From the NCBI GenBank assembly GCA_038561985.1, contig CP073276.1, positions 2,790,001 to 2,854,000 of the forward strand: a DNA stretch of 64,000 nucleotides, read 5' to 3'. Of the stretch, positions 6,750-15,432 are shown piece after piece (the first letter of the stretch is position 1; each line of letters begins with the position of its first letter). The notes beneath the pieces are model-generated. The model had not been told where the DNA came from and made no database searches. It saw only the letters and a list, made by a program, of their open reading frames with translations. Source of the stretch: Petrimonas sulfuriphila. Its GTDB lineage: Bacteria; Bacteroidota; Bacteroidia; Bacteroidales; Dysgonomonadaceae. A program made the translations under genes and the position numbers.

Positions 6750-8168
6750 ATGAAAGAAAACCGACGTCATTTTTTAAAACAGATAACAGCAGGAGGTATT
6801 GGCTTAAGCTTTATTCCTGGGCTTCGAGCTGAAAAATCTATTTCAGAACCATATGAAATTCTTTCCAAGGAAACTGGAAGAAGACAGTATTTTAATATGT
6901 GTGGTTACCGGGCTCCCAAGTTGGATATCGTTCGTGTAGGATTTATCGGGATAGGGAATCGTGGTTACGCAAACCTGAACCAGATGACCTTTTTGGAAGG
7001 AGTTCATATAAAGGCAATTTGTGATATTGTACAATTTCGCATTGACAATGTTCAACAGTTGCTGAGAAAACGGGGATTGCCGGAAGCAGAGGTCCATACC
7101 GGACGTGAAGATGCATGGAGAAAGCTATGTGAAGACCCAAACATCGACTTGGTAAGTATTGCTGTGCCGCGGGGACCGCTCCATGCACGAATATCTGTGT
7201 ATGCTATGGAGTGTGGTAAGCATGTGGCTGTTGAAGTACCTGCAATAGCTACCGTTGAAGAGGCATGGGAAGTGATTGAGGCTTCGGAGAAGACCAGAAA
7301 GCATTGTTATATGATGGAAAACTGTTGTTATGATTTTTTCGAGCTACTAACGTTAAATATGGTGCGACAAGGATTTTTCGGAGATATTATTCATGCCGAT
7401 GCTGCATATATTCATCACCAGTCACTTTATGAAAAGACAAAAGATAACAATATGTGGCGTTTGGAAGAAAGTCAGCGCCATAATGGAAATTTGTATCCTA
7501 CGCATGGATTAGGACCCGTATGCCAGGTTATGGACATAAACAGAGGAGACAAACTGGACTACATGACCTCAATGTCTTCAAATGATTTTATGTTGGGAAA
7601 GAAAGTTTCGGAACTGGCACAAAGTGATCCGTTTTATAAAAAGTATGATACTAACTCCTATAGAGGAAATATGAATACTTCAATAATCAGGACGGAGAAA
7701 GGGCGTACCATCATGCTTCAACACGACATTACCAGTCCTCGGGTCTACTCCCGAATACACATGATTAGCGGCACAAAAGGTGCTGTTCAGAAATATCCTG
7801 AACCCGGTAGGATTTCACTTGGTAGTGAATGGCTTGATAATGAAAAGATGAATGAAATTAACGACAAATATAAGCCGGAGATTGTAAAACGAATAGGTGA
7901 TATGGCTCAAAAAGTAGGAGGACACGGGGGAATGGATTTTTTAATGACATGGCGGCTTATTGATTGTTTGAGAAACGGGCTTCCGATGGATATCGACGTG
8001 TATGATGCTGCTTCTTGGAGCGTGATTATCCCGTTAAGTGAAAAATCGGTATCGAATCGTTCAAAACCCGTTGAAATTCCTGATTTTACACGAGGAGCCT
8101 GGAGAACAAATCAACCTGTAGATATCTCCATATCGGAAGGGAACACAACAACGATAAGGCGCTCTTAA
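6750..8168 (+). CDS. Tat-exported Gfo/Idh/MocA-family protein, GH109-like
   Basis: A 472-residue protein. It begins with a twin-arginine signal (NRRHFLKQITAGGIGLSFIPG), so it is predicted to be exported folded to the periplasm with its cofactor bound. A Rossmann dinucleotide-binding motif follows at about residues 62-90 (VGFIGIGNRGYANL ... AICDI), then the C-terminal Gfo/Idh/MocA domain. This mix of Tat signal, tightly bound NAD and large C-terminal domain is found in glycoside hydrolase family 109 (NAD-dependent alpha-N-acetylgalactosaminidases) and close relatives. The exact substrate cannot be read from sequence. It stands alone, with no sugar operon next to it. The ATG at 6750 is well placed before the Tat motif. 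Confidence 0.75.
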   Translation: MKENRRHFLKQITAGGIGLSFIPGLRAEKSISEPYEILSKETGRRQYFNMCGYRAPKLDIVRVGFIGIGNRGYANLNQMTFLEGVHIKAICDIVQFRIDNVQQLLRKRGLPEAEVHTGREDAWRKLCEDPNIDLVSIAVPRGPLHARISVYAMECGKHVAVEVPAIATVEEAWEVIEASEKTRKHCYMMENCCYDFFELLTLNMVRQGFFGDIIHADAAYIHHQSLYEKTKDNNMWRLEESQRHNGNLYPTHGLGPVCQVMDINRGDKLDYMTSMSSNDFMLGKKVSELAQSDPFYKKYDTNSYRGNMNTSIIRTEKGRTIMLQHDITSPRVYSRIHMISGTKGAVQKYPEPGRISLGSEWLDNEKMNEINDKYKPEIVKRIGDMAQKVGGHGGMDFLMTWRLIDCLRNGLPMDIDVYDAASWSVIIPLSEKSVSNRSKPVEIPDFTRGAWRTNQPVDISISEGNTTTIRRS

Positions 8169-8380
8169 GTAGAGTGTCGATATAATATCCCGGGTAGTAA
8201 TCCAGAAAACTGTGTTTTTTATATAACTTCACGACCATAGTTTTTTAATTATGTGCTTTTTCGCTAACAATCACACTAATAAGTGAAGTCCTGGGCTGAT
8301 TTCTAAATTATGAAAATCGAGACTAAGCTTGACAAGTTTTTAACAAATTAACTAACTTGTAATCTCAAATCTTGATTTTT

Positions 8381-8620
8381 ATGACTTTAAAAGCATCATC
8401 AGACATCAGACGCAAACTACGTGTTCTTACTTATGAATATGGAGTCTATCGACCTTCCCAAAACAGCATAATGAACTCCTATTCTGACGAATTTAACGCT
8501 CCCTCCAGACTTGCTATCTACAAAAGAATTATGGAGCTGTCAGGAGAAGGTTACAGCTACGGCAAATTTATAGAGTCTGATGCAATTAACAGGAGTGCAG
8601 GTACCCGAAGTGAACCTTAG
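8381..8620 (+). CDS. Small hypothetical protein
   Basis: A 79-residue frame from the ATG at 8381 (a TTG 9 bases earlier is also in frame). The product begins MTLKASSDIRRKLRVLTYEYG and carries FNAPSRLAIYKRIMELSGEGYSYG in short segments. It has ordinary amino acid composition but no family that I recognise. It is converged on by pnuT, ending 17 bp from that gene's stop. It has no visible -7 element close to the start. It may be a real small protein or the remnant of a longer gene. Confidence 0.35.
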   Translation: MTLKASSDIRRKLRVLTYEYGVYRPSQNSIMNSYSDEFNAPSRLAIYKRIMELSGEGYSYGKFIESDAINRSAGTRSEP

Positions 8621-8636
8621 GCGCCTCCGGTTGTAG

Positions 8637-9221
8637 TTAGACGGTAAAAGGGCGAAATTCATCCTTCATCATCCGCTTCCATTTGAAATATCCAAAAATG
8701 GAAATAACGGCATAGATGGCAAACAATCCGCTGGTGTAGTGTAGGTCTTTCCAGAAGTAAAGGCCGCAGGAAATACTGTTCACCACAAACCACAATCCCC
8801 ACTGTTCGATGTATTTGAAAGCCAACATCCACATGGCAATTATGCTCAGGGCTGTAGTGAATGCATCTCCATACGGTACCGGGCTGTCTGTGTAGTTGAC
8901 CAGGATAAAGGCTATAAGTGCAAAAATAGCAATACCCGCCAACGTTAACGGTACAATGAAACGGGTGGGAGTATGGGAGATCTTCCCGTTTTTCGCTGAA
9001 TTCTTCTTCTTCTTCTTTGTCCAGACCATCCATCCCCAGATACTTGCAAAGAAATAGTAGATGTTTATGCCCATGTCGGCATAAAACTTGGATTGGTAGA
9101 AGATGACAATATACACCACCGGCATAATAACGCCGAAGAGCCACAACCAGCGGTTGGCTTTGTATTCGAGATAGAGGTAGATAAGCCCGATAACGGCTCC
9201 AATAATTTCAAGGGTCTGCAT
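8637..9221 (-). CDS. pnuT: PnuC-family thiamine transporter (PnuT)
   Basis: A 194-residue inner-membrane protein of the PnuC family with about seven hydrophobic segments. It opens METLEIIG-like (MQTLEIIGAVIGLIYLYLE) and contains the family-typical IYYFFASIWGWMVW near residue 55. Conserved aromatic segments follow: KYIEQWGLWFVVNSISCGLY and FAIYAVISIFGYFKWK near the C-terminus. PnuC homologues take up nicotinamide riboside, riboflavin or thiamine by facilitated diffusion with metabolic trapping. Here the gene follows a TonB receptor under a TPP riboswitch, so thiamine is the likely substrate. The trapping enzyme thiamine pyrophosphokinase, often the third gene of this operon in Bacteroides, is not next to it. 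Confidence 0.85.
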   Translation of the reverse strand: MQTLEIIGAVIGLIYLYLEYKANRWLWLFGVIMPVVYIVIFYQSKFYADMGINIYYFFASIWGWMVWTKKKKKNSAKNGKISHTPTRFIVPLTLAGIAIFALIAFILVNYTDSPVPYGDAFTTALSIIAMWMLAFKYIEQWGLWFVVNSISCGLYFWKDLHYTSGLFAIYAVISIFGYFKWKRMMKDEFRPFTV

Positions 9222-9238
9222 ATGAATTGCGGGTTATA

Positions 9239-9276
9239 TTTTGCGGGCCGGGCCGGGTGAGCCGCAGCCCGCAAAA
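9239..9276 (-). promoter_or_regulatory. GC-rich intercistronic stem-loop between TonB receptor and pnuT
   Basis: A perfect 10-bp stem, TTTTGCGGGC / GCCCGCAAAA, encloses an 18-base GC-rich loop with further internal pairing potential. On the transcribed strand it is not followed by a clean U-run, so it is more likely an mRNA-stabilising or partially terminating element than a full terminator. It sits in the 78-bp gap between the two thiamine uptake genes. Confidence 0.55.
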
Positions 9277-9299
9277 ACTTCTTTTCAGGCGAACAGGGT

Positions 9300-11588
9300 T
9301 TAGAAACTAACCGTTAGCCGTGCCATATAATTCCGGGTAGCTTGCGGATAGTAGCCAATCCAGTTTACGCTGCTACCATCCTCTTCAAATACTTCGGTAG
9401 AAGCCCACCCGTTGGCAATGTATTCTTTATTGAACAGGTTGTTCACGAAGAGCTGCAGTGCTATACTGCCCAACGGTGTTTTCTTGAATGTGTATCCGGC
9501 CGAGAAGTTGCTTACAAAATAGCCGTCAATCGATTTTGCATTGTCCGATGTGTTGTCGAGATACTGTTTGCTCACATATTTCCCCAACAAATTGAAATAG
9601 AGCGCCGGAAGAGGCTGATAGGTCAGGCTAGCCATACCCACCAGGTTGGGAGAATAGGAAATGTGGGTTGTCCCCAACTCTTTACGGGTCTGTTTGCGTA
9701 CCTGCTTGCCGTTTTTTTCTATATAAACTTCGTTCCAGTCATTGCTGTTGTCGTACAGATCGAAATAGGCCGTGTAATTGTTGATTTTGTTCCGGCTCAA
9801 TGTGGCGTTGGCATCAAAACGAAATTTGTCGTTTGCCAACGGTACCGATGCTTCCAGTTCCACACCTGTCCGGTAACTGTCTTTCACGTTCTCCATCAAC
9901 TTGTATCCCACGTCGTTGAGCTTTCCGGTTTGCACCATCTGGTTTTTGTAATCCATGTAGTAAATGTTTGCACCCAGGCTCACACCGTTTTCGTGGGAGA
10001 AACGATATCCCAACTCATAGTCGATCATTTTTTCGGGACGGATCCGCTCTTCTCCTCCGCCTCCCTTGATGCTTTCCTTCAAGTCAGTCCGAAGCGGTTC
10101 GCGCTGCCCAACAGCCACCGAGGCATACAGGTTGTTGCGGTTATCTATCCGGTAGGAGGCTCCGGCTTTGGGATTAAAGAAGGAGTATTTGAAGTGGCTG
10201 GTGATATCCGCCAGGTCGTCATCAATTCCTGAAAAATCATAATCGATATGCCTGTACTGGAGATCGCCGAAGAGCGAAACTTTTTCGTTGAGCCGGTATT
10301 CCGCTTTCGTGAAGAAGTTGAATTCACCCTTCTTCCCTACATTTCGGTACCATTCGTAATCTTCGGGGATGTTTTGATTGAATTTTATCCAGGGCAGTTT
10401 GCCGTAGTGGTCGCCGTCGTAGAAACTGTACATCCCGCCGAAAGACCAGTCGAGCGCATTTTTGGTGTATAAGAATGCCAGGTTTGCCACGTAAAAATCG
10501 TTGCGCATCAGTTTCTGGCGGATTAACGGTGAGCGCGAATAGGTTACTCCGTTTACCGTTTGATCAGGCAACCCGTATTTCGAAAACTTATCGCCCCGCT
10601 TGAATCCGCCATATGGATCGGAACGATAATTCTCGTAATAACCAAAACCGTTGTTGTAACTCAGGTTGGCGTTGAGGGATAGATGGGAGTTGAGGTCGCG
10701 CGTAAACAGAAGCTGTACGATGTGTGAAAAGTAGTTGTCGGTTTCGTTATCGTAATAATGCACGTTATCGGCTTCGTCGATGTATTTTCCCGCGGGGTTG
10801 TATCTTCTTCCCTCTTTTTCCAGGTCTTCGGGGGAGATTCCTTCCCAGGTGATGCCTGTCTTCTGCCTACCATTGATGTAACTCAACCGGAGCAATTGAT
10901 TGTCCGTATAATGGGAAAGGGCAGCATACAGGTTGCTGTGATCTACAAATCCGTTGCGGATATATCCGTCACCCGTGTTTCGTGAATAACGTGCATCCAG
11001 CGACAGGCCGTTCTTTAGAATCCCGCTTCCAGCAGCGATAGTGGACGAAAACGTGTGATAACTGCCTGCTGATGTGGATGCTTCGCCATATGCCGTTGAC
11101 CGTGCGCCTGCCGTTTTCATGGAGATGCTGGCGCCGAAAGCGGCAGCACCGTTTGTTGAGGTTCCTACGCCGCGCTGTACTTGAATACTTTGCAGGGACG
11201 ATGATAAATCGGGTAGATTTACCCAGTAAACTTCCTGACTCTCAGGATTGTTTAACGGCATGCCGTTTAGCGTAACATTGATGCGGGTGGCATCCGTTCC
11301 GCGTATGCGCATGGAGGTGTTTCCCACGCCCGATCCGTCTTCGCTGAAAAACACCAGCGATGGAATGCCCTGCAGGATTGCCGGGATATTTCGGGCTGCG
11401 TTTTCTTTTCTGATTTCAGTCTGGGAAACATTGCTGTACGCCATCGGCGTGTTCTTTCCCGCCCGGGTGGAAGAGACCACCACTTCTTCGAGATGTATGT
11501 TCTTTAAACTGTCGGTTTGTTCGTCTGCCTGAGCAAACAAGGAAAGGTTGAGGGCCAGAAGCCCTGCAAGAATAACTGCCTTTTTCAT
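9300..11588 (-). CDS. TonB-dependent outer membrane receptor, thiamine-regulated
   Basis: A 762-residue outer membrane transporter. A signal peptide (MKKAVILAGLLALNLSLFAQ) is followed by the TonB-box-like IHLEEVVVSSTR at about 31-42. The plug domain has IPAILQGIPSLVF and MRIRGTDATRINVTLNGMPL, and the rest is a beta barrel closing with an aromatic terminus (MARLTVSF). It lacks the CarboxypepD_reg domain of SusC proteins, so it belongs with the smaller vitamin/siderophore-type receptors. Its 5' leader carries a TPP riboswitch on the same strand, so expression should fall when thiamine pyrophosphate is plentiful. Together with PnuT downstream it would move thiamine across both membranes. The substrate is inferred from the riboswitch and operon. 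Confidence 0.9.
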   Translation of the reverse strand: MKKAVILAGLLALNLSLFAQADEQTDSLKNIHLEEVVVSSTRAGKNTPMAYSNVSQTEIRKENAARNIPAILQGIPSLVFFSEDGSGVGNTSMRIRGTDATRINVTLNGMPLNNPESQEVYWVNLPDLSSSLQSIQVQRGVGTSTNGAAAFGASISMKTAGARSTAYGEASTSAGSYHTFSSTIAAGSGILKNGLSLDARYSRNTGDGYIRNGFVDHSNLYAALSHYTDNQLLRLSYINGRQKTGITWEGISPEDLEKEGRRYNPAGKYIDEADNVHYYDNETDNYFSHIVQLLFTRDLNSHLSLNANLSYNNGFGYYENYRSDPYGGFKRGDKFSKYGLPDQTVNGVTYSRSPLIRQKLMRNDFYVANLAFLYTKNALDWSFGGMYSFYDGDHYGKLPWIKFNQNIPEDYEWYRNVGKKGEFNFFTKAEYRLNEKVSLFGDLQYRHIDYDFSGIDDDLADITSHFKYSFFNPKAGASYRIDNRNNLYASVAVGQREPLRTDLKESIKGGGGEERIRPEKMIDYELGYRFSHENGVSLGANIYYMDYKNQMVQTGKLNDVGYKLMENVKDSYRTGVELEASVPLANDKFRFDANATLSRNKINNYTAYFDLYDNSNDWNEVYIEKNGKQVRKQTRKELGTTHISYSPNLVGMASLTYQPLPALYFNLLGKYVSKQYLDNTSDNAKSIDGYFVSNFSAGYTFKKTPLGSIALQLFVNNLFNKEYIANGWASTEVFEEDGSSVNWIGYYPQATRNYMARLTVSF

Positions 11589-11779
11589 TTACAAGTAGTT
11601 TTTATGACACAAGAAACAAGTGTTTTTTTGCGTCGGATGAGTAAAATAAAAAAGGGGATTTTTGAAAGATTTACCTAAAAACAAAATCACCAAGCTACAA
11701 TGTTATTCAATTGTACGGCTAATAACGCGGAGCGTATACCTGTTGAATATCCATTGATTTTTTTGTGATCTTTTTTTGT

Positions 11780-11851
11780 TTCCCTCCGCCGGCATTATCC
11801 GGATCAGGTATTTGGGTATGATCTCAGCCCGTTGTTATGTGGCACCCCTGT
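11780..11851 (-). promoter_or_regulatory. TPP riboswitch (THI element)
   Basis: Read on the reverse strand, the element has all the conserved pieces in order: GGGGTGCC, then GGGCTGAGATCATACCC, then ACCTGATCCGGATAATGCC, and a closing GGAGGGA. These are the pyrimidine-binding CTGAGA loop and the pyrophosphate-binding region of TPP aptamers. It lies about 190 nt upstream of the TonB receptor start codon, leaving room for an expression platform. I could not identify a clear terminator/antiterminator pair in that spacer, so the mode of control is open. Confidence 0.95.
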
Positions 11852-11862
11852 ATTTGACAAAA

Positions 11863-11893
11863 CAAAGCTACTTCATTTTTGTTCACCAAACAA
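11863..11893 (-). promoter_or_regulatory. Promoter of the thiamine uptake operon
   Basis: On the reverse strand: TTG at 11893-11891, a 20-bp spacer, then TAGCTTTG at 11870-11863, a match to the Bacteroidota -7 motif TAnnTTTG. The predicted start site near 11856 lies just before the first riboswitch stem, as expected. Confidence 0.6.
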
Positions 11894-12018
11894 TAAAAAC
11901 CGCAATTTTTAACGTTCCAGCAATAAAAAATCTGTTACGTGTGACTTTGATAGCTGTTTTATTTGTAATTTCGTTCCTTCATTGCAACGTTCAATTACGG
12001 TATGTTTTAAATGAAAAT

Positions 12019-14286
12019 ATGAGCGAAGAAGATAAACTTGCGGCAGAAGATCGGATGATCGAGGATGAGTTTCAGGCACTTATTAACGATTATTTAAATT
12101 CGAACCACCGGCGTAAAGTGGAAGTCATTACCAAAGCCTTTAATATGGCGAAGGAAGCCCACAAAGGAGCACGCCGTCGTTCGGGAGAGCCGTACATTAT
12201 GCATCCGCTGGCCGTTGCAAGAATTATTTCCCGCGAAATGGGACTGGGCTCAACCTCCATATCGGCTGCATTGCTGCACGATGTGGTGGAAGACACCGAC
12301 TATACGGTTGAGGACCTTGAAGTAATGTTCGGCGATAAGATTGCGCAGATCGTTGACGGATTAACAAAAATCTCACACGGCATGTTTGGTGAGAACGTAT
12401 CGGCTCAGGCGGAAAATTTTCGTAAACTCCTGTTGACGATGTCGGAAGACATTCGTGTGATCCTGATAAAAATTGCCGATCGGTTGCACAATATGCGGAC
12501 GTTGTCGTCCATGACTCCCGCAAAGCAATTCAAGATAACCGGCGAAACCATGTATATTTATGCCCCTTTGGCGCACCGGCTGGGACTTTTTGCCATCAAA
12601 ACCGAGCTCGAAGAACTTTGCTTCAAGTACGAACACCCGGAATCTTACGCTGAACTTTCGAATAAAGTGGAAACTTCTGCCCAGGAGCGGTTTGAAATTT
12701 ATGAGAGTTTTGCCGAGCCGGTAGTTAAAGCACTCGATAAGATGAATATCGAATATGAGATGCGTGCCCGGGTAAAATCGCTTTATTCCATCTGGAAGAA
12801 GATGCAGGCCAAAGGTATCGATTTCAGCGAAGTGTACGATCTTTTTGCCGTCCGTATCATCTTTGAGATTTATCCCGGGATGGATGAGAAAAAACAATGC
12901 TGGGACATCTATTCTGCTATTACGGATATATACAAACTCCGCCCCGACCGTATTCGAGACTGGGTGAGCCATCCCAAGGCCAATGGTTACCAAGCGCTTC
13001 ACCTGACGGTGATGGGCCCCGACGGGAAATGGATCGAAATACAGATTCGCAGCCGGCGAATGGACGATATTGCGGAAAAAGGTTTTGCTGCCCATTGGAA
13101 ATACAAGGAGAACCGGATAGAGGAAGACAACGAACTGGATAAATGGCTGAAAACGATTCAGGAGGTATTGGCCAATCCCAACCCTAACGCCATCGATTTT
13201 CTGGATACGGTAAAAATGAACCTGTTCGCTTCCGAGATTTTTGTTTTCACCCCAAAAGGCGAAATCAAAACCCTTCCCCTGGGTGCTACCGCCCTCGATT
13301 TTGCATACAACATTCACACCCGCATAGGCGACCACTGCCTGGGAGCAAAAGTGAACCATACGCTGGTTCCGCTTAGCCAGAAACTGAAAAGCGGCGATCA
13401 GGTAGAGATTCTGACGTCCCAATCGCAACAACCACAACCCGAGTGGCTCAATTATGTTACAACCGCCAAGGCCCGAACCAAGATAGAAGCCGCAATCCGC
13501 CGGCAAAGGAGAAGAATAAGCGAGCGAGGTCAAAAAATGTTGGAAGAGTTTGTCGGAGAAGAACAACTCGATAATACCCTGTACAACAAAACCCTGAATT
13601 ATTATAAAGTAGAAAAGCGGGAAGATTTGCATTATGGCCTGGGGAATGGTGACCTGAAACTTCCCGATTCCAGGGATAAGTTGCTTAAACAACGGGAAAC
13701 AGTGGAACCCAAGCAAGACAACCTGTTTGTTCGTTATATGAAACAGGCCATGAGCGGTTTTAAAAAAGCCCCTGAGGAAAGCAGGAGTGACATTGCTGTT
13801 GCAAGTCCTGCAAAAACCGGAGAAATAGACAAGAAGGCGATATATAAACTGCACGAGGTGAGTTTCAAGAAAAATTTTATTGTTGCTTCTTGCTGCAATC
13901 CGTTGCCCGGTGATGATGTTTTTGGATTTATAACCGACAAAAATGAAGTGGAAGTTCACAAACGCTCCTGCGAAACAGGCATAAAGTTGAAATCGCGTTT
14001 TGGGGAAAGAATCCTGGCGACGGAGTGGGGCGACTATAAACAGTATTCTTTTCTTTCAGCCATTGTTTTTACGGGCATTGACCGGATAGGCATCTTGAAT
14101 ACGATATTGTCTAAACTCGCAGAGGATATTGTGGTAAACATAAAAAGTGTGAACGTTACGTCGAAAGACGGTATTTTTGAAGGTGTTTTTCATGTTCATG
14201 TCCACAGTGTGGAAGATGTTAATGTCCTGATTTCGAAGATAGCAAAAGTGGACGGTGTAACCACCGTCCACAGAGCCTTAATTTAA
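12019..14286 (+). CDS. RelA/SpoT-family (p)ppGpp synthetase/hydrolase
   Basis: A 755-residue bifunctional stringent-response enzyme. Domains in order are the HD hydrolase (HDVVEDTDYT at about 87-96), the nucleotidyltransferase synthetase (RVKSLYSIWKKM, EVYDLFAVRII, GYQALHLTV at about 245-345), TGS (VFTPKGEIKTLPLGATALDF at about 405-425) and a C-terminal ACT domain (about 675-755). The intact HD motif indicates that it can degrade (p)ppGpp. The frame is open back to 11776, but that extension reads through the antisense of the TPP riboswitch and contains no family sequence, so ATG 12019 (MSEEDKLAAED) is preferred. It appears to stand alone. I did not assign relA or spoT because single long RSH enzymes of this phylum do not map cleanly onto either name. 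Confidence 0.93.
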   Translation: MSEEDKLAAEDRMIEDEFQALINDYLNSNHRRKVEVITKAFNMAKEAHKGARRRSGEPYIMHPLAVARIISREMGLGSTSISAALLHDVVEDTDYTVEDLEVMFGDKIAQIVDGLTKISHGMFGENVSAQAENFRKLLLTMSEDIRVILIKIADRLHNMRTLSSMTPAKQFKITGETMYIYAPLAHRLGLFAIKTELEELCFKYEHPESYAELSNKVETSAQERFEIYESFAEPVVKALDKMNIEYEMRARVKSLYSIWKKMQAKGIDFSEVYDLFAVRIIFEIYPGMDEKKQCWDIYSAITDIYKLRPDRIRDWVSHPKANGYQALHLTVMGPDGKWIEIQIRSRRMDDIAEKGFAAHWKYKENRIEEDNELDKWLKTIQEVLANPNPNAIDFLDTVKMNLFASEIFVFTPKGEIKTLPLGATALDFAYNIHTRIGDHCLGAKVNHTLVPLSQKLKSGDQVEILTSQSQQPQPEWLNYVTTAKARTKIEAAIRRQRRRISERGQKMLEEFVGEEQLDNTLYNKTLNYYKVEKREDLHYGLGNGDLKLPDSRDKLLKQRETVEPKQDNLFVRYMKQAMSGFKKAPEESRSDIAVASPAKTGEIDKKAIYKLHEVSFKKNFIVASCCNPLPGDDVFGFITDKNEVEVHKRSCETGIKLKSRFGERILATEWGDYKQYSFLSAIVFTGIDRIGILNTILSKLAEDIVVNIKSVNVTSKDGIFEGVFHVHVHSVEDVNVLISKIAKVDGVTTVHRALI

Positions 14287-14296
14287 TCAAGTAGTT

Positions 14297-14677
14297 TTAT
14301 TTTCGTTTCTTCCCTCCAAACAACCTGCCGGTAATTTTTTTTACGGCAAAGGCCAGAATGGCCGGCTTGGCAACATTCCAGGCAATTCCACTTATTAAAG
14401 GTAAGTTTGAAAGGGCCAGGTTTATCCAGGGGTTACCCGGTTTTTTTGTTTTAAAGGGTACCACGGACGACGATGAGCCGTAAGACAGGTTGTCCACCGT
14501 TTCACTGAACTTGTTCTTGATACTGGTCGTTACGCCTTTGGTAAGCATAGATCCCCAGTTATCCGCCAGATACTGGATCTGATAAGATAGGCGTTGACCA
14601 GAAATTGCACGTTCCTCACGCAGTTTCTTCTTCTCCAGATGGAGCTCGTCGAGTGGAGTAAGTTTGTAACTTTTCAT
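14297..14677 (-). CDS. Conserved hypothetical protein of YtxH/holin-like operon
   Basis: A 126-residue protein, N-terminally charged (LDELHLEKKKLREERAISGQ, probably coiled coil). It has one weakly hydrophobic stretch near residues 85-115 (LISGIAWNVAKPAILAFAVKKI) and a basic tail GGKKRK. It is the third gene of a compact leftward operon; its ATG overlaps the stop of the holin-like gene (ATGA). No function is known to me. Physical coupling to two envelope-associated proteins suggests that it acts at the inner membrane. Confidence 0.6.
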   Translation of the reverse strand: MKSYKLTPLDELHLEKKKLREERAISGQRLSYQIQYLADNWGSMLTKGVTTSIKNKFSETVDNLSYGSSSSVVPFKTKKPGNPWINLALSNLPLISGIAWNVAKPAILAFAVKKITGRLFGGKKRK

Positions 14678-15057
14678 CAGCTTTTTGTTGTAAATTTAAC
14701 CTCTTCGTCTTCCTGACGTTGCAGAAATTTGATTACAGAATTGATGATAGAGTGTTTCAGCGGCTTTTTTATCAACAACAAAACCAGAGTAAGAGCGATA
14801 GTGCCTAAAGTGACAATGCCAAAACCTTTCCAATTACTGTCAAAAACGTCTGCCAGGTAAAATCCGAGAGTGAGAAGTGCCAATGCCAATATCAGAAAAA
14901 TGAAACTGACCAAAAACAGAGTAATGGCAGTTGAAGCCGCTCCCTTACTCACTTTTTCAAAAGCTTCGAGTTTTACAATCTCAATCGTGTTTGTCACATA
15001 ACCTGTGACATCGCTTTTCATCTCTTCAAATAAGCTGGTAACCGTTTTGTCCTCCAT
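14677..15057 (-). CDS. Holin-X-like (phage holin superfamily III) inner membrane protein
   Basis: A 126-residue protein with an N-terminal amphipathic region (TSLFEEMKSDVTGYVTNTIE) and two strong transmembrane segments at about 40-68 and 78-98. This is the pattern of the Phage_holin_3_6 / 'Holin-X' family. Despite the name these are mostly chromosomal proteins found beside YtxH and DUF883-type stress proteins. Nothing nearby suggests a lysis cassette, so a phage role is unlikely. It is the middle gene of three. Confidence 0.7.
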   Translation of the reverse strand: MEDKTVTSLFEEMKSDVTGYVTNTIEIVKLEAFEKVSKGAASTAITLFLVSFIFLILALALLTLGFYLADVFDSNWKGFGIVTLGTIALTLVLLLIKKPLKHSIINSVIKFLQRQEDEEVKFTTKS

Positions 15058-15069
15058 CTGAGTTTCCTT

Positions 15070-15312
15070 TTAGTGTTTAGCCAATTCTTTTTTTGCTATT
15101 TCTGCAATGTCATCAATGTCTTCTTTCAGATCACTGACTTCGCTTTTTCCTTTATAGATAGCGGATTTTACATTCGCACGTACTTTATCGGCAAACGCGT
15201 TAGCTTGTTCAAGCCACTCTTCCTTTTTGTCGCTTCCCATAATATAACCGACAGCTGCTCCAAGCGCAATTCCAATTCCTAATCCGAGTAATAATTTTGC
15301 TTCTGATTTCAT
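15070..15312 (-). CDS. YtxH domain-containing protein
   Basis: An 80-residue protein. A glycine-rich transmembrane segment (LLLGLGIGIALGAAVGYIMG, residues 7-26) is followed by an amphipathic, lysine/aspartate-rich helix (KVRANVKSAIYKGKSEVSDL). This is the YtxH/gas-vesicle-like pattern. YtxH proteins are associated with general stress in Bacillus; the role in Bacteroidota is unknown. First gene of the leftward trio. Confidence 0.75.
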   Translation of the reverse strand: MKSEAKLLLGLGIGIALGAAVGYIMGSDKKEEWLEQANAFADKVRANVKSAIYKGKSEVSDLKEDIDDIAEIAKKELAKH

Positions 15313-15432
15313 AATTTTGCTTTTTTAGATGTTAATAGTTTGTTTTCTTTGAAATGTTGTTTTCAACGTTGCCTATTTAGTAAAACGTTTTTTTTTTGAA
15401 AATGTTTACTCCCTCGGGAAAAAGTTGATTTA

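Noticed and set aside
9342-10232. A 296-codon frame antisense to the TonB receptor
   Set aside because: No domain, Val/Phe/Cys-rich shadow translation; the receptor on the other strand is complete.
12373-13959. A 528-codon reading frame antisense to the RSH gene
   Set aside because: Its translation is rich in Phe/His/Ile with no domain, and it mirrors the codon pattern of the clear RSH gene on the other strand.
14677-15057. A phage lysis holin
   Set aside because: No endolysin or phage genes nearby, and the pairing with YtxH is typical of chromosomal Holin-X family proteins.
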